This document shows positions 56,204 to 64,000 of a stretch of 64,000 bases of DNA, in pieces. The DNA is from Rhizobium sp. Its GTDB lineage: Bacteria; Pseudomonadota; Alphaproteobacteria; Rhizobiales; Rhizobiaceae. The position numbers and the translations under genes were made by a program. The notes beneath the pieces are model-generated. The model was not told the origin of the DNA and did no database searches. It worked only from the letters and a program-made list of their open reading frames with translations. Position 1 is the stretch's first letter, and the number at the start of each line of letters is the position of its first letter. The stretch covers positions 1 to 64,000 of the forward strand of contig DPXQ01000104.1 of assembly GCA_003527225.1 (NCBI GenBank), read 5' to 3'.

Positions 56204-57367
56204 TCAGCCCCTGGCGCGATAGCCGTAAAGCCAGTCGAGATCTGCGGCGAGGCTCTGTGGCGAGCGCAGTGCAAGCACTATATCGCGTCCGAGGCGGACC
56301 GGGCCTCGGGCGTGATAGGCAAACTTGTTGAAGGCGCCCCGCGCGCGGACGCGGGCCGCGCGCTCCTTCCGCTGCGTTTCAAAGGCAGCAAGTGCCTGGG
56401 GCAGGGGATGCGTCGCCACCAGCCCTGCAAGCTCGAAGGCGTCCTCAATCGCCATGGCCGCGCCCTGGGCGGCGAAAGGCATCATCGCATGGGCGGCGTC
56501 GCCGATCAGCACGGTATCGCGGCCGTTCTGCCAGCGTCCCGGCCCTGCTTGATAGAGCGGCCAGTAGTTTGCTTTCGCGGCCGCGCGAAGCACGTTGAGG
56601 ATCGCCTCGTTCCAATCGTAAAACTGCCGCAGGAGCAAAGCCTTCTGAGCTTCGCTTCCCTCGGTGTGCCAGCTTTCACCCGGGCTGATCCCCGCCGCGA
56701 TGGCAACGATATTGAAGCCGTCGATCTCCTTCAGCGGATAGCAGACCATGTGGGTCCTGGGCCCGAGATAGGCTGTTACGTTGCGCGGATCGAGGAAGGT
56801 CGGGGCGTCTTTCCGCGGCACAGTGAACCGCCAGGCGACATTGCCGGAAAAAGCGACCTTCGGGCTGCCGTCGATCTCGGACCGTGTACTGGACCACGCG
56901 CCGTCGGCCCCGACAATGAGGTCGGGTCTGGACCCCGTGAGACGTTCGACAGTCGCCGGGTCCGCCGTTTCCACGCGGCTGTCGAGATGGAGCCGGCACA
57001 GCGGACTATGAAGCACAGCTGCCAGAAGAGCCTGCTGCAGCGTCGAGCGGTGAAGGACGCCATAGGGCGCGCCCCAGCGCTCGCGAGCAAAAGTGCCCGC
57101 CGGCACGGCCGCCAGCCGTCTCAGGGAAGTTCCAGAGACGAGACGTATTTCGTCCGGCTCGCGCCAGTGAGCTTCGATATCGGCTAGGACGCCGAGTTCG
57201 TCGAGGATGCGCGATGCATTGGGGGAAATCTGCAGGCCCGCGCCGACTTCGCCGAGCTGCGGCGCCTGTTCGAGAATGTCGCAGCGAATGCCGTGGCGGG
57301 CCAGCGAAAGGCCCGCCGTCAGACCTGCCATCCCGGCTCCGATGATGGCGGCGGTCTTGATGGACAT
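56204..57367 (-). CDS. FAD-dependent monooxygenase (hydroxylase family)
   Basis: A 387-residue flavoprotein. The FAD-binding Rossmann loop is AAIIGAGMAGLTAGLSLARHG, the DG motif is LIVGADGAWSSTRSE and the second FAD motif is VLIGDAAHAMMPFAAQGAAMAIEDAFEL. This is the para-hydroxybenzoate hydroxylase fold, in a branch annotated as salicylate or hydroxynicotinate hydroxylases. The substrate cannot be told. It is followed upstream (minus strand) by the zinc-finger gene at 57398-57643, 30 bases away, perhaps in one operon. Confidence 0.83.
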   Translation of the reverse strand: MSIKTAAIIGAGMAGLTAGLSLARHGIRCDILEQAPQLGEVGAGLQISPNASRILDELGVLADIEAHWREPDEIRLVSGTSLRRLAAVPAGTFARERWGAPYGVLHRSTLQQALLAAVLHSPLCRLHLDSRVETADPATVERLTGSRPDLIVGADGAWSSTRSEIDGSPKVAFSGNVAWRFTVPRKDAPTFLDPRNVTAYLGPRTHMVCYPLKEIDGFNIVAIAAGISPGESWHTEGSEAQKALLLRQFYDWNEAILNVLRAAAKANYWPLYQAGPGRWQNGRDTVLIGDAAHAMMPFAAQGAAMAIEDAFELAGLVATHPLPQALAAFETQRKERAARVRARGAFNKFAYHARGPVRLGRDIVLALRSPQSLAADLDWLYGYRARG

Positions 57368-57397
57368 GGCTTTGCCAATCGTTGGGAGGTTTGCCGC

Positions 57398-57643
57398 TCA
57401 GGCCGCCTTGACGTGGAAGACGCAGCCCGGCGGGTTCGTCTGCTCGGCCTTGAGAGAGGGATTGTAGCGGTAAAGCGTCGAGCAGTAGGAGCATACCTTC
57501 TCGTCATCGTGCCCCATGTCGATGAAGATATGCGGATGGTCGAAGGGAACCGACGCGCCCGTGCACATGAACTCCTTCACGCCGATCTCGATGACGCGGT
57601 GTCCGCCGTCGTTCTGGAAATGGGGAATGGTGTGCCCGGCCAT
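57398..57643 (-). CDS. CHCC zinc-finger protein, NDUFS6-like
   Basis: An 81-residue protein with the CHCC zinc site: Cys27, a His around 36-38 (FDHPHIFIDMG), Cys51 and Cys54 (VCSYCSTLYRYN). This is the C-terminal domain of the mitochondrial NDUFS6 accessory subunit of complex I, found as a small protein in Alphaproteobacteria and shown to be part of the Paracoccus enzyme. GGAGAGA lies upstream of the ATG. It shares direction with the monooxygenase gene. Confidence 0.9.
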   Translation of the reverse strand: MAGHTIPHFQNDGGHRVIEIGVKEFMCTGASVPFDHPHIFIDMGHDDEKVCSYCSTLYRYNPSLKAEQTNPPGCVFHVKAA

Positions 57644-57813
57644 GTGTCTCTCCGAATGCCTTTGTCGTCGCGGCGGACATTATCCGCCTTCACCGGAAAT
57701 GTGTAGAGACAAACGTCGCCCGGACCCACAGAAAATCAATGCTATCGGCTTTGAAGGCGCTCACCCTTTCAAATAAGGTGGTGGGGAATCTGCAAGCGAT
57801 ACGGACCGTAGCA

Positions 57814-58599
57814 ATGAACCTCAATGTGCCGGCTTTCTCCTTCTTCTACCATGACGGGCTACAGCTGGCCTATTTCGACGCTGGCGATCCCTCGGGCGCG
57901 CCGATTCTCCTCATTCACGGCTTCGCCTCGACGGCGAGCGTCAATTGGGTGCATCCGGGTTGGCTGAAGACGCTCGGCGAGGCGGGCTACAGGGTCATCG
58001 CCATCGACAATCGGGGCCATGGTGCCAGCGACCGCCCGCATGAGCCGGAAGCCTACCACCCCTCGCGCATGGCTGCCGATGCCGCCGCGCTTCTGACCCA
58101 TCTGCGCATCGATCGGGCCGATGTCATGGGCTATTCGATGGGCGCGCGCATCTCAGCGTTTCTGGCGCTGGAGCATCCCCACCGCGTTCGCTCTCTGGTC
58201 TTCGGAGGTCTGGGGATTGGCCTTTGCGACGGCGTTGGCGACTGGGATCCGATCGCCGACGCGCTGCTGGCGCCTTCGCTTTCCGATGTCACTCATGAGC
58301 GCGGCCGGATGTTCCGGGCTTTTGCCGACCACACCCGCAGCGACCGTCTCGCCCTTGCGGCCTGCATTCAGGCATCCCGTGTTCCGGTCGATCGCGCCGA
58401 TATCGCCCGCGTCGATGCGCCTACCCTGATCGCGGTCGGTACCAAGGATGATATCGCCGGCTCGCCGCAGGAACTTGCGGCCCTGATGCCGGATGCACGC
58501 GCGGTCGACATCCCGAACCGCGATCACATGCTCGCCGTCGGCGATAAGGTGTTCAAGAACGCGGTGTTGGCTTTCTATCGCGAGATCGGGCGCCACTGA
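57814..58599 (+). CDS. Alpha/beta hydrolase
   Basis: A 261-residue alpha/beta-hydrolase. The catalytic Ser lies in MGYSMGARISAFL (about residue 107), the oxyanion stretch is LLIHGFASTASVNW and the late Asp and His are in GTKDDIAGS and NRDHMLAV. The family hydrolyses esters, lactones or similar bonds; the substrate is unknown. ATG 57814 (MNLNVPAFSFFYHDG) is chosen over the upstream start at 57739 because the extra residues look unrelated. It is convergent with the enoyl-CoA hydratase gene. Confidence 0.85.
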   Translation: MNLNVPAFSFFYHDGLQLAYFDAGDPSGAPILLIHGFASTASVNWVHPGWLKTLGEAGYRVIAIDNRGHGASDRPHEPEAYHPSRMAADAAALLTHLRIDRADVMGYSMGARISAFLALEHPHRVRSLVFGGLGIGLCDGVGDWDPIADALLAPSLSDVTHERGRMFRAFADHTRSDRLALAACIQASRVPVDRADIARVDAPTLIAVGTKDDIAGSPQELAALMPDARAVDIPNRDHMLAVGDKVFKNAVLAFYREIGRH

Positions 58600-58614
58600 T
58601 CGCGCCTCTTCTGT

Positions 58615-59418
58615 TCACTGCCCGGTGAATACGGGTCTGCGCTTCTCGGAGAAGGCTGCGCGGCCCTCGGCATAGTCCGCGCTGTCGAAGGTCGAGGCGC
58701 CGATCACCTCGGCCTCACGCAGGAGATCGTCGTCGTTCTGGGCCGTGGCCCGCAATGCGAGTTTTGAGGCCTGAACGGAAAGCGGTGCATTGGCCGCGAT
58801 GATTTCGGCAAGTGAGAATGCCGCCGCGTCGAGCGCTTCGGGAACGGTAACCTCGAGCAGGAAACCGCTTCCAACGAGTTCGGCGGCGCGCATTGGCGCT
58901 CCCGTGTAGAGCGCTTTGCGGGCAAGCTGTGCCCCGAGTGACAGGGCGAAGTCCTGTATGGCGTCGGCCGGATAGGCGAGGCCGAGCCGGGCGGCCGGAA
59001 CCGCGAATACCGCGCTCTCGTCGGCAATCCTGAGATCGCAGGCTGCTGCCAGCCCGAATTCTCCGCCATAGCAGATGCCCCGAATCGCTGCGATCACCGG
59101 TACCCGTGCATCGCGGATGGCGGCGAATGCGGCGCTGTTTTCTGCCTCGTACTGGCGCGCGGTCGCCGTGTCCTTACGCACGCTGGGAAATTCTGAGATG
59201 TCGGCGCCGGCGCTGAAATCGCGGTCTCCTGAGCCGGCCAGGATGACGGCGCGGACTTTTGCCTCGCCGCAAAGCCAGTGGACCGCCTCCGGTATCGCCC
59301 GCCACATGGCCGCCGTGATCGCGTTCTTGCGTGCCGGATTTTCGATGACAAGGAGCCCGATGCCGGCCTGGCTGGCGGCGCGGATCCCTCCGCCGGCGAA
59401 TTCACATGTGCGTTTCAT
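58615..59418 (-). CDS. Enoyl-CoA hydratase/isomerase family protein
   Basis: A 267-residue crotonase-fold protein. The oxyanion-hole segments are FSAGADISEF and the GICYGGEFGLAAACDLRIAD block; the first has the usual A-G-A-D motif. In the second the two glutamates of true hydratases are not both evident, so it may be an isomerase or another crotonase branch. The start at 59418 (MKRTCEFAGGG) is preferred over the longer frame. Neighbours: an alpha/beta hydrolase (convergent) and cysE (divergent). Confidence 0.85.
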   Translation of the reverse strand: MKRTCEFAGGGIRAASQAGIGLLVIENPARKNAITAAMWRAIPEAVHWLCGEAKVRAVILAGSGDRDFSAGADISEFPSVRKDTATARQYEAENSAAFAAIRDARVPVIAAIRGICYGGEFGLAAACDLRIADESAVFAVPAARLGLAYPADAIQDFALSLGAQLARKALYTGAPMRAAELVGSGFLLEVTVPEALDAAAFSLAEIIAANAPLSVQASKLALRATAQNDDDLLREAEVIGASTFDSADYAEGRAAFSEKRRPVFTGQ

Positions 59419-59492
59419 CCTGTCGGGCCCATTTAGTTTGAATCGAGGATGGACTATATAATGCCATTCCGAAGGAAACGAGGAGACCGGCG

Positions 59493-60317
59493 ATGGCCGC
59501 AAAGACAGAAATCCTCCATGACGAGCACATAAAATCGATGGACCCGATCTGGGACAGCCTTCGACAGGAAGCGCGCGCGGCGGCCGAGCACGATCCGTTG
59601 CTTGCAGCATTTCTGTATTCGACGGTTCTGAATCATCGTTCGTTGGAAGACTGCGTCATCTATCGCATCTGTGAGCGCCTTGATCATCCTGACCTGCAGG
59701 CCATCCTGTTGCGTCAGACATTTGATGAAATGTTGCGCGACTGGCCGGAATGGGGCTCGGTCCTGAGGGTCGATATACAGGCCGTCTATGACCGCGATCC
59801 CGCCTGCACGCGCTTCATGGAGCCGGTGCTTTATTTCAAGGGCTTCCACGCCATCCAGACCCATCGTCTGGCCCACTGGCTCTGGAACCGGGGGCGCTAC
59901 GACTTCGCGCTCTACCTGCAAAGCCGCTCGTCCAGCGTCTTCCAGACGGATATCAATCCGGCCGCGCGCATCGGCAAGGGCATTTTCCTGGACCACGCTA
60001 CCGGCCTGGTCGTCGGCGAAACTGCACGGATCGGCGACAATGTCTCGATCCTTCACGGCGTTACCCTTGGTGGTACCGGCAAGGAGGGCAGCGACCGTCA
60101 CCCGAAGATCGGCGATGGTGTGATGATCGGCGCCGGCGCCAAGGTGCTCGGCAATATCGAGGTCGGCTGCTGCTCACGCATCGCCGCCGGTTCCGTTGTG
60201 TTGAAGCCGGTGCCGAGCGGCTCGACTGTTGCCGGCGTTCCGGCGCGCGTGGTTGGCGAGGCGGGTTGCGCCGAGCCATCGCGTTCGATGGATCAGATGG
60301 TCACCGCCGACGACTGA
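59493..60317 (+). CDS. cysE: Serine O-acetyltransferase
   Basis: A 274-residue enzyme. A helical N-terminal domain (about residues 1-140) is followed by a left-handed beta-helix of hexapeptide repeats with the catalytic region GIFLDHATGLVVGETARIG and LHGVTLGGTGKEGSDRHPKIGDGV. It makes O-acetylserine for cysteine synthesis. GAGGAGACCGGCG precedes the ATG. The gene reads toward the DUF3126 gene, 175 bases downstream. Confidence 0.95.
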   Translation: MAAKTEILHDEHIKSMDPIWDSLRQEARAAAEHDPLLAAFLYSTVLNHRSLEDCVIYRICERLDHPDLQAILLRQTFDEMLRDWPEWGSVLRVDIQAVYDRDPACTRFMEPVLYFKGFHAIQTHRLAHWLWNRGRYDFALYLQSRSSSVFQTDINPAARIGKGIFLDHATGLVVGETARIGDNVSILHGVTLGGTGKEGSDRHPKIGDGVMIGAGAKVLGNIEVGCCSRIAAGSVVLKPVPSGSTVAGVPARVVGEAGCAEPSRSMDQMVTADD

Positions 60318-60492
60318 GAAAGCGAGGCAGGGCGATCGTGGGGCCGATTGTGGCGTGCTCCATCAGGACGTTCGCCCGCGTTCGACTATCGGGATTGGCC
60401 GAAAGACGGCAAGATTGCTCTTGGCGTCTTTACATTGTCCGAGCGCCCATGCGACAAGCGGCCCGAATTTGAATCGCCGATGGAGAATTGCT

Positions 60493-60696
60493 GTGAAGCC
60501 TGATGAGATCAAGAAACTCGACGCCTATTTCAAGCGCATGTTCAATCCGGCCATGGTCGTGAAGGCGCGTCCGCGCAAGGACGATTCCGCGGAAGTCTAT
60601 CTGGGCGACGAGTTTCTGGGCGTGGTATTCCGGGACGATGAAGACGGCGACCTCTCCTACAATTTTTCCATGGCGATCCTTGATGTGGATCTCTAA
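60493..60696 (+). CDS. DUF3126 protein
   Basis: A 67-residue protein: MKPDEIKKLDAYFKRMFNP, then VKARPRKDDSAEVYLGDEFLG and a C-terminal SYNFSMAILDVDL. This is DUF3126, a small family found in Alphaproteobacteria, of unknown function. The GTG start at 60493 is supported by GGAGA 6 bases upstream and by the family's usual N-terminus. It follows cysE, and is probably part of the same transcript. Confidence 0.88.
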   Translation: MKPDEIKKLDAYFKRMFNPAMVVKARPRKDDSAEVYLGDEFLGVVFRDDEDGDLSYNFSMAILDVDL

Positions 60697-60800
60697 GCCA
60701 CTGGTTGTGCAGTAGCTGATATATATTCATTCTTTCAGTGTGGGACGGTCGGCCAGGCGATGGCCGGCTTTATTTATGCCACGGAATACAACCATGGCGC

Positions 60801-60850
60801 GATTGTGCGATGCGCAAATCAATTGACAAAAATTGTGCATGTGCTATGTA
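60801..60850 (+). promoter_or_regulatory. Phasin promoter with repeated ATTGTGC half-sites
   Basis: -35 TTGACA (60823-60828), 16-base spacer, -10 TATGTA (60845-60850). ATTGTGC occurs at 60802-60808 and again at 60832-60838, 30 bases apart; the first is part of the imperfect palindrome TTGTGCGATGCGCAA (60803-60817). The two copies flank and overlap the -35 region, so a repressor bound there would block transcription. PhaR, the usual phasin repressor, recognises TGC-rich sites in other Alphaproteobacteria; that it acts here is inferred. Confidence 0.5.
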
Positions 60851-60885
60851 AATTCGCAACGAAATCGAACAGAAGGAGCGCCGGC

Positions 60886-61245
60886 ATGATCAATTTCGAG
60901 GAAGCAAACCAGAAGGGCAAGGAAGCCATGGACGCCGTGCTGAAGAACTATTCTGAGATCGCAAAGGGCTACCAGGCGATCGCCACCGAAGCTACCGAGT
61001 TTTCCAAGAAGTCGTTTCAGGATGCTGCCTCCTTCATGGAGAGCCTCGCAGGCGCAAAGAGCATCGAAAAAGCGCTCGAATTGCAGTCTGGCTTCATGAA
61101 GTCTTCCTATGAGGGCTTCGTGTCCGAAGCGACCAAGATGACCGAAATGTATGCCGACCTGGCCAAGACCGTATACAAGCCTTACGAGGCTCCGATGGCC
61201 AAGGCCGCCAAGCCGACCAGCGCGCCGGTCTCTTCCGCTGCCTGA
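60886..61245 (+). CDS. Phasin family protein
   Basis: A 119-residue helical protein with the phasin pattern MINFEEANQKGKEAMDAVLK, YQAIATEATEFSKKSFQDAAS and ELQSGFMKSSYEGFVSEATKM, ending in a Pro/Ala tail. Phasins coat PHB granules and regulate their size. AGAAGGAG is 8 bases before ATG 60886; a longer frame upstream is in the promoter. It pairs functionally with phaC at 38312-40156. A terminator follows. Confidence 0.92.
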   Translation: MINFEEANQKGKEAMDAVLKNYSEIAKGYQAIATEATEFSKKSFQDAASFMESLAGAKSIEKALELQSGFMKSSYEGFVSEATKMTEMYADLAKTVYKPYEAPMAKAAKPTSAPVSSAA

Positions 61246-61289
61246 ACCAGGCCTGCGGCATCTAACTCAGCCTGGACATGTTTTTCGAG

Positions 61290-61317
61290 ACCGGTCGTAT
61301 TCCATACGGCCGGTTTT
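61290..61317 (+). terminator. Rho-independent terminator after the phasin gene
   Basis: ACCGGTCGTA (61290-61299) pairs with TACGGCCGGT (61305-61314) with one G-T pair, a 5-base loop, then TTT. It lies 45 bases after the phasin stop. Confidence 0.75.
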
Positions 61318-61509
61318 GCGATTCCGGGATCGTGATATAGACTGTCCCCTCTTTTGTGGCTCCTTCCAGCGCCGATGCTGCAATTCTATTTGCACTCGTC
61401 GACGGTGGGCTTAAAATCACCAAAATAAGAACTACCTTACTGTGCTGAGTGTTCGTCCGGTGCCATGTGTCATCGGCAAATCGGCCGGACAACTGGAGAA
61501 TGAACTGAA

Positions 61510-61857
61510 ATGATCGCCAAGCCGGTCTTCATGCAGCAGCAGCGCGACGGGGGCAATGCCAATCGTGGCACCTCGGTGATCACGCGCACGAAGCCGAAGA
61601 CGAGGCAGCCCAACCTCTACCGGGTACTGCTGCTCAACGATGACTATACGCCCATGGAATTCGTGATCCACATTCTGGAGCGCTTCTTCCAGAAGGACAG
61701 GGAAGCCGCCACCCGGATCATGTTGCATGTGCATAATCATGGAGTCGGGGAATGCGGTGTCTTCACCTACGAAGTCGCCGAGACCAAGGTAAGCCAAGTT
61801 ATGGATTTCGCCCGGCAGCATGAGCACCCGCTGCAATGTGTGATGGAAAAGAAGTGA
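61510..61857 (+). CDS. clpS: ClpA adaptor protein ClpS
   Basis: A 115-residue adaptor. The core is [20 protein letters not shown] with the Asn-Asp pair that reads N-degrons, and [21 protein letters not shown]. ClpS delivers proteins with destabilising N-terminal residues to ClpAP. The N-terminal 30 residues are variable. It lies 10 bases before clpA. Confidence 0.94.
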   Translation: MIAKPVFMQQQRDGGNANRGTSVITRTKPKTRQPNLYRVLLLNDDYTPMEFVIHILERFFQKDREAATRIMLHVHNHGVGECGVFTYEVAETKVSQVMDFARQHEHPLQCVMEKK

Positions 61858-61866
61858 GGATCTGAC

Positions 61867-64000
61867 GTGCCAACATTTTCTCCAAGCCTCGAGAAGGCGC
61901 TGCATCAGGCACTGACCTACGCTAACGAGCGGCATCATGAATATGCGACGCTCGAGCATCTGCTGCTTGCGCTGATCGACGATGCCGACGCCGCGGCGGT
62001 GATGGGCGCCTGCAATGTCAATCTGGACGTGCTGCGCAAGACGGTCACCGACTACGTCGACAATGACCTTGCCAATCTCGTGACCGGCTATGACGAAGAT
62101 TCCAAGCCCACTTCGGGATTCCAGCGCGTGATCCAGCGCGCGGTCATCCATGTCCAGTCGTCGGGCCGCGAGGAGGTGACCGGCGCCAATGTGCTCGTCG
62201 CAATCTTTGCCGAGCGTGAAAGCCATGCCGCCTTTTTCCTGCAGGAACAGGAAATGACCCGCTATGACGCGGTGAACTACATCTCTCACGGTATCGGCAA
62301 ACGACCCGGCGCCTCTCAGGTGCGCAGCCCACGCGGCGCCGAGGAAGGCGATGGCGAGGCGAAGCAGGCGCGCGAGCAGGAAGAAGGCCCCGGCAAGACC
62401 AAGCAGGAGGCACTCAAGGCCTATTGCGTCAACCTCAACGAGAAGGCGAAGAGCGGCCGTATCGATCCCCTGATCGGCCGCGATAGCGAGGTCAACCGCA
62501 CGATCCAGGTCCTCTGCCGGCGTTCCAAGAACAATCCGCTCTATGTCGGCGATCCCGGCGTCGGCAAGACCGCGATTGCCGAAGGGCTCGCCAAGCGCAT
62601 CGTCGAAGGCAAGGTGCCGGACGCGTTGAAGGATGCCACCATCTTCTCGCTCGACATGGGTACGCTGCTTGCGGGAACCCGCTATCGCGGCGATTTCGAG
62701 GAGCGCCTGAAACAGGTCGTCAAGGAGCTCGAGGACTATCCGGGTGCGGTGCTCTTCATCGACGAGATCCATACGGTGATCGGCGCCGGCGCCACCTCGG
62801 GCGGCGCCATGGATGCGTCGAACCTGTTGAAGCCCGCGCTCTCCTCGGGCGCGATCCGCTGCATCGGCTCGACCACCTACAAGGAATACCGTCAGTTCTT
62901 CGAAAAGGACCGCGCGCTCGTTCGCCGTTTCCAGAAGATCGATGTCAACGAGCCGTCGATCGAGGATGCCATCGAGATCATGAAGGGTCTGAAGCCCTAT
63001 TTCGAGGATTACCACAAACTTCGCTATACCAACGAGGCGATCAAGTCGGCCGTCGAACTGTCGGCGCGCTATATCTCCGACCGCAAGCTGCCGGACAAGG
63101 CCATTGACGTGATCGACGAGACCGGCGCCGCGCAGATGCTGCTTCCGGCTTCCAAGCGCCGCAAGCTGATCACCGAGCGTGAGATCGAGGCAACGATCGC
63201 AACCATGGCCCGGATTCCGGCCAAGACCGTCTCCAAGGACGACGAGATGGTGCTGGCCAATCTCGAAAAGGAACTGCGCTCGGTCGTCTACGGTCAGGAC
63301 AAGGCTATCGAAGCGTTGTCGACCGCGATCAAGCTTGCCCGTGCGGGCCTGCGCGAGCCCAACAAGCCGATCGGTTGCTACGTCTTCTCCGGTCCGACCG
63401 GCGTCGGCAAGACCGAGGTCGCCAAGCAGCTTGCCGCCTCGCTCGGGGTTGAGCTCCTGCGCTTCGACATGTCGGAATATATGGAACGCCACACCGTCTC
63501 CAGATTGCTCGGCGCACCTCCCGGCTATGTCGGTTTCGACCAGGGCGGTCTGCTGACCGATGGGGTCGACCAGCATCCGCACAGCGTCGTGCTGCTGGAC
63601 GAGATCGAAAAGGCCCATCCGGACATCTACAACATCCTGTTGCAGGTGATGGACCACGGCGCGCTGACGGATCACAACGGCAAGAAGATCGACTTCCGCA
63701 ACGTCATCCTGATCATGACCACCAATGCCGGTGCGAGCGAGGGGGCGAAGGCGGCAATCGGCTTCGGCTCGTCGAAGCGGTCGGGAGAAGAAGAGGAGGC
63801 GCTCAATCGCCTCTTCACACCGGAATTCCGCAACCGCCTCGATGCGACGATCCAGTTCGCACCGTTGCCGACCGAGGTCATCCATCAGGTCGTGCAGAAA
63901 TTCGTCATGCAGCTCGAGGCACAGCTGTCAGAACGCAATGTCACCTTCGATCTTTCGCAGGAGGCCGTCGCATGGCTCGCAACGCGCGGCTACGACGAGA
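61867..64000 (+). CDS. clpA: ATP-dependent Clp protease ATP-binding subunit ClpA (partial, runs off the window)
   Basis: The frame starts at GTG 61867, 7 bases after GAGGA, and stays open to the end of the window (711 codons). The N-terminal Clp domain ([32 protein letters not shown]) is followed by AAA domain 1 with Walker A GDPGVGKT (about residue 228) and AAA domain 2 with GPTGVGKTE (about 510), with Walker [10 protein letters not shown] and [16 protein letters not shown]. It unfolds substrates for ClpP. The arrangement clpS-clpA is the standard one. The last part is missing. Confidence 0.97.
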   Translation, partial: MPTFSPSLEKALHQALTYANERHHEYATLEHLLLALIDDADAAAVMGACNVNLDVLRKTVTDYVDNDLANLVTGYDEDSKPTSGFQRVIQRAVIHVQSSGREEVTGANVLVAIFAERESHAAFFLQEQEMTRYDAVNYISHGIGKRPGASQVRSPRGAEEGDGEAKQAREQEEGPGKTKQEALKAYCVNLNEKAKSGRIDPLIGRDSEVNRTIQVLCRRSKNNPLYVGDPGVGKTAIAEGLAKRIVEGKVPDALKDATIFSLDMGTLLAGTRYRGDFEERLKQVVKELEDYPGAVLFIDEIHTVIGAGATSGGAMDASNLLKPALSSGAIRCIGSTTYKEYRQFFEKDRALVRRFQKIDVNEPSIEDAIEIMKGLKPYFEDYHKLRYTNEAIKSAVELSARYISDRKLPDKAIDVIDETGAAQMLLPASKRRKLITEREIEATIATMARIPAKTVSKDDEMVLANLEKELRSVVYGQDKAIEALSTAIKLARAGLREPNKPIGCYVFSGPTGVGKTEVAKQLAASLGVELLRFDMSEYMERHTVSRLLGAPPGYVGFDQGGLLTDGVDQHPHSVVLLDEIEKAHPDIYNILLQVMDHGALTDHNGKKIDFRNVILIMTTNAGASEGAKAAIGFGSSKRSGEEEEALNRLFTPEFRNRLDATIQFAPLPTEVIHQVVQKFVMQLEAQLSERNVTFDLSQEAVAWLATRGYDE

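Noticed and set aside
61432..63885. An 817-codon antisense open frame opposite clpS-clpA
   Set aside because: The sense strand encodes clearly recognisable ClpS and ClpA with all motifs; the antisense product has no recognisable domain.

Overview
The window is a 64 kb chromosomal segment from a member of the Rhizobiaceae (Alphaproteobacteria, Rhizobium/Sinorhizobium/Agrobacterium group). The supporting signs are an ExoR-type exopolysaccharide regulator, the aapJQMP general L-amino-acid transporter next to metC, a fused SecDF, class I PHB synthase and phasin, two short DUF1127 proteins, a CUCCUCCC-loop (alpha-r14/'cuckoo'-type) small RNA, a DUF3126 protein and homologues of mitochondrial complex I accessory subunits. 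The DNA is uniformly GC-rich and nearly every gene is core. I see no transposase, integrase, phage gene or CRISPR array.

Layout. 1-7.8 kb: end of valS, a FadL-type outer-membrane protein, exoR, exonuclease III, an NCS2 nucleobase permease, and divergent erpA/dgt. 7.9-20.9 kb: a long co-directional run of argS, a SPOR-domain membrane protein, nagZ, scpA-scpB, an orphan ABC ATPase, tatABC, serS, surE and pcm. 21-23.4 kb: a NlpD/DipM-like LytM factor and a convergent DUF815 ATPase. 23.6-28.4 kb: yajC, secDF, a Mth938/NDUFAF3-like gene, a squalene/phytoene-synthase-like (NDUFAF6-like) gene and an unrecognised membrane protein. 28.4-31.2 kb: trmFO, two DUF1127 genes and the small RNA, all on the minus strand. 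31.2-35.8 kb: a DUF2157/GDYXXLXY membrane pair, tRNA-Leu, trigger factor and a lone HpaD-type ring-cleavage dioxygenase. 35.8-40.2 kb: minus-strand operon phaC-sfsA-map-radC. 40.3-45.5 kb: a small lipoprotein, alaC-type aminotransferase, homoserine dehydrogenase and recJ. 45.5-50.3 kb: two tandem tRNA-Glu copies, a lipoprotein, gloA, a double cold-shock protein, a DUF192 protein, tRNA-Pro, an NDUFS4-like protein, tRNA-Arg and a catalytically degenerate nuclease-like protein. 50.4-57.6 kb: aapJQMP, metC, a flavin monooxygenase and an NDUFS6-like zinc-finger protein. 57.8-64 kb: an alpha/beta hydrolase, enoyl-CoA hydratase family protein, cysE, DUF3126, phasin, clpS and the first part of clpA.

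How the genes work together. Several groups are textbook operons with 4-bp stop/start overlaps (nagZ-scpA, tatB-tatC, surE-pcm, NDUFAF3-like-NDUFAF6-like, DUF2157-GDYXXLXY). Envelope biogenesis dominates the first half (Tat, Sec, LytM, SPOR, NagZ, ExoR); amino-acid uptake and sulfur/threonine metabolism (aap, metC, cysE, hom, alaC) the second. PHB storage is represented by phaC and the phasin, which are 20 kb apart. The most interesting features are the small RNA next to two DUF1127 genes, which resembles the CcaF1/CcsR arrangement of Rhodobacter, and the chain of complex-I-biogenesis homologues downstream of secDF, which ends in an unrecognised membrane protein. No wholly new system is evident.
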